The position numbers and the translations under genes were made by a program. DNA of 64,000 nt, taken from Alphaproteobacteria bacterium. GTDB lineage: Bacteria; Pseudomonadota; Alphaproteobacteria; CAAGCB01; CAG-977. Where the stretch lies: positions 10,438 to 74,437 of the forward strand of contig CAAGEK010000073.1 of NCBI GenBank assembly GCA_900768845.1. Reading direction: 5' to 3'. A model generated the notes under the pieces. It was not told the DNA's origin. It worked only from the letters and a program-made list of their open reading frames with translations, and searched no databases. Within the stretch, counting starts at the first letter, position 1, and each line of letters opens with the position of its first letter. This document shows positions 62,701 to 64,000 of the stretch, in pieces.

Positions 62701-63090
62701 ATGATTGGAAAACGTTTGCAGGAACGCTTGACCTTATGGGGACTGACACAGCAAAAGGCCGCCGACCGGTTGGGCATCAGCCAAAGCCGTTTAAACCAGT
62801 ATTTAAAAGACAAACGCGAACCGGACAGCGCGATGTTTTGTAAAATATGCGAAGTATTTGAAGTGACTCCGAACTGGCTGTACGGTTTCGACAACGACAC
62901 GCCGTCGGTCAACAGAAAGGTTTTGGAAACGGCGTTGCTGTTTTTAAGCAAATATACGGAAAAGAACAACAAGTCGTTTTCTCCGGAAAAAGCCGCAAAA
63001 ATCGTCGCCGTCATTTATGAAATCATTGCTTCGGAATCCGAAGAGCGCGCTCAAAAAACCATCGATTGGATCATCGAGGCCGTCGCATGA
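62701..63090 (+). CDS. XRE-family HTH regulator
   Basis: A 129-residue protein: N-terminal Cro/C1-type HTH (RLTLWGLTQQKAADRLGISQSRLNQYLKDKREP), the phage-repressor-like tail EVTPNWLYGFDNDTP, and a helical C-terminus. ATG at 62701 is preferred over 62692 because AAAAGG is then 9-10 bases upstream. It is followed with a 4-base ATGA overlap by the next gene, a pattern seen in prophage and conjugative control regions. Confidence 0.85.
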   Translation: MIGKRLQERLTLWGLTQQKAADRLGISQSRLNQYLKDKREPDSAMFCKICEVFEVTPNWLYGFDNDTPSVNRKVLETALLFLSKYTEKNNKSFSPEKAAKIVAVIYEIIASESEERAQKTIDWIIEAVA

Positions 63091-63365
63091 TAAAGCAGGA
63101 TAACAGAACTTTTCAATCAACGCAGGGTTTGGATGATAAAATGCGCCTGTTACAGGATTTGTTAAACGATGATTGTCAGGAAAACGCAACGCACGCCGGA
63201 AAAGTGGACGTTTCGCCCGTGCCCGAAACGCCGCAGGGCGACACCGTAACCGTATCCGGTAACGGAAACATCGTGTCGACGGGCAACGGTAAAGTCGTTC
63301 TGGTCGGGCTTTCACCGAAAAACACGTCGTGGAAAGCCTGTCTTTTAGCGTTTCTCTTTTTTTGA
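63087..63365 (+). CDS. Small protein downstream of XRE, probably frameshifted
   Basis: A 92-residue frame starting in an ATGA overlap with the XRE gene. It has a polar start, a Thr/Gly/Asn repeat-like segment (VTVSGNGNIVSTGNGKVVLV) and ends in a hydrophobic run at seven T (63357-63363). If one T is gained or lost, the frame joins the one ending at 63622, whose C-terminus has a recognisable phage-type domain. The stop at 63363-63365 therefore may be a frameshift, a slippage site, or a sequencing error. Confidence 0.5.
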   Translation: MIKQDNRTFQSTQGLDDKMRLLQDLLNDDCQENATHAGKVDVSPVPETPQGDTVTVSGNGNIVSTGNGKVVLVGLSPKNTSWKACLLAFLFF

Positions 63366-63622
63366 TACACTCTTCCATCTCAGGATTTACCCTTCCGTAC
63401 ACCACCTCCAAGAGTTGTTTCGTATCGGATGAGAAGCTGGATGTATTAAAAAAATACGTTAAAATGACGGCAATGAAACAAAACGTCCATGCCAACACGA
63501 TTTGGGCGAGATTGAAAAAGAAATACGGCTTTAAACGATACAAAGAAATCAAGTGTCCGGAAATGGAAGCCATTCTTAACGACTTGCAACAAACGGAATT
63601 TTATCCGGTTTCAGCCGATTAA
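63364..63622 (+). pseudogene. C-terminal part of the frameshifted small gene
   Basis: Open in the other frame, without SD or good start of its own. Reads SDEKLDVLKKYVKMTAMKQ then NVHANTIWARLKKKYGFKRYKEI, similar to the small DNA-binding end domains of phage antirepressor-like and regulator proteins. Together with the preceding frame it would make one protein of about 178 residues. Confidence 0.45.
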
Positions 63623-63835
63623 TCCGAAAAAGCGGAGTTTTTAAATTTTTGCGAACGATTGAACGTGCGAAAACGGAAATTCCGCTTTCCCTCTTTAACG
63701 AACGGACGGAAAATCTCTCTTTTTCCGGAATGAAAGAGCCTGTCTCGCCGCCTTCCTTTTTTCTCTCGGACTTGAAAAACGATTCAAAACGTGCGAAGAT
63801 GCAATTATTACGTTGCTTTAAAAAGGAACTCTCTT

Positions 63836-64000
63836 ATGAACAAAAAACTTTATTTAGCGGCCGCGTGGCTGTTTCTGCCGATTACGGCATCGGCAATTGA
63901 ACTCTTACCCCCCCCCCTTACACGCATTAAATGAATCTTCTTCCTTCCAAATTGCCAGAGCTTACAAGCTCGGTCTTTTGGAAGACAGCGGGGCTAATCC
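63836..64000 (+). CDS. Secreted protein gene interrupted by a C10 tract (partial)
   Basis: AAAAGGAA lies before the ATG at 63836. A signal peptide follows (MNKKLYLAAAWLFLPITASA). At codon 25 comes a run of ten C (63908-63917). As written the frame stops 9 codons after the run begins, at 63933-63935. With nine C it stays open to the edge of the window (reading HALNESSSFQIARAYKLG). A homopolymer this long just after a signal peptide is the form of a phase-variable gene, but an assembly error is possible. The product cannot be identified from the part visible. Confidence 0.55.

Noticed and set aside
1..64000. CRISPR array or cas genes
   Set aside because: No regularly spaced direct repeats and no cas-like gene seen in the window.

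Overview
The window reads as a chromosomal segment of an alphaproteobacterium of moderate GC content, with AT-rich intergenic stretches. The best taxonomic markers are the gene string folK-rpoZ-rsh-acpS-lepB-rnc-era-recO-parC, a PopZ-family polar organiser, a tolC-pcm pair and an NlpD-type LysM/LytM lipoprotein. Genus cannot be fixed from the sequence alone. The coding capacity is mostly housekeeping, with accessory islands at both ends.

Layout. Positions 1-8830 are accessory. Two decayed IS200-type transposase remnants face each other (about 1-390 on +, 8262-8640 on -). Between them lie a C39-like cysteine peptidase, a small arfA gene with a transcription terminator inside its reading frame, a GNAT acetyltransferase, a tandemly duplicated locus for 26-residue hydrophobic peptides, a secreted nitroreductase-like protein, a PAS-GAF-PAS-GGDEF-EAL protein and a motA/motB-like pair. 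Positions 8832-18479 hold an alpha/beta hydrolase, a Sel1-repeat protein, a Crp/Fnr regulator, purU, and divergent mfd and recG. Positions 18579-25496 hold a lipoprotein with a structured upstream RNA, a 1.5-kb AT-rich gap, nlpD and pepN. Positions 25645-34493 are the compact parC...folK block on the minus strand. Positions 34571-49496 hold a NYN protein, a family-5-like uracil-DNA glycosylase, an outer-membrane barrel with a lipoprotein behind a second structured leader, htpX, valS, popZ, tolC, pcm, tRNA-Cys and tRNA-Asn, ybaK, a DsbD-like membrane protein and yqgE. Positions 49739-60001 hold metG and a MoxR/Bat operon. The right end (60078-64000) is again accessory: a divergent DUF6456-like/XRE pair, a probably frameshifted small gene, and a secreted-protein gene interrupted by a run of ten C.

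The most interesting element is at 2451-3050. Two tandem units each encode a leader with hairpins, a strong ribosome-binding site, a 26-codon hydrophobic peptide and a bidirectional terminator. Downstream of each terminator is a short duplicate of the first 13-15 bases of that unit's own reading frame, abutting a conserved block with a TATAAT box facing backwards. A transcript from that box would be a roughly 60-nt antisense RNA whose 5' end pairs with the start codon of its own peptide mRNA. This has the design of a type I toxin-antitoxin pair arranged tail to tail around a shared terminator, and I do not recognise it as a described family.

How genes work together: the parC...folK block covers translation, ppGpp metabolism, RNA processing, protein export and chromosome decatenation, with tightly overlapping starts and stops. 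The MoxR-DUF58-DUF4381-BatA-BatB/C-BatD string is a single coupled envelope-stress operon. The lipoprotein and barrel genes at 35918-37113 overlap by 4 nt and probably depend on one structured leader RNA.
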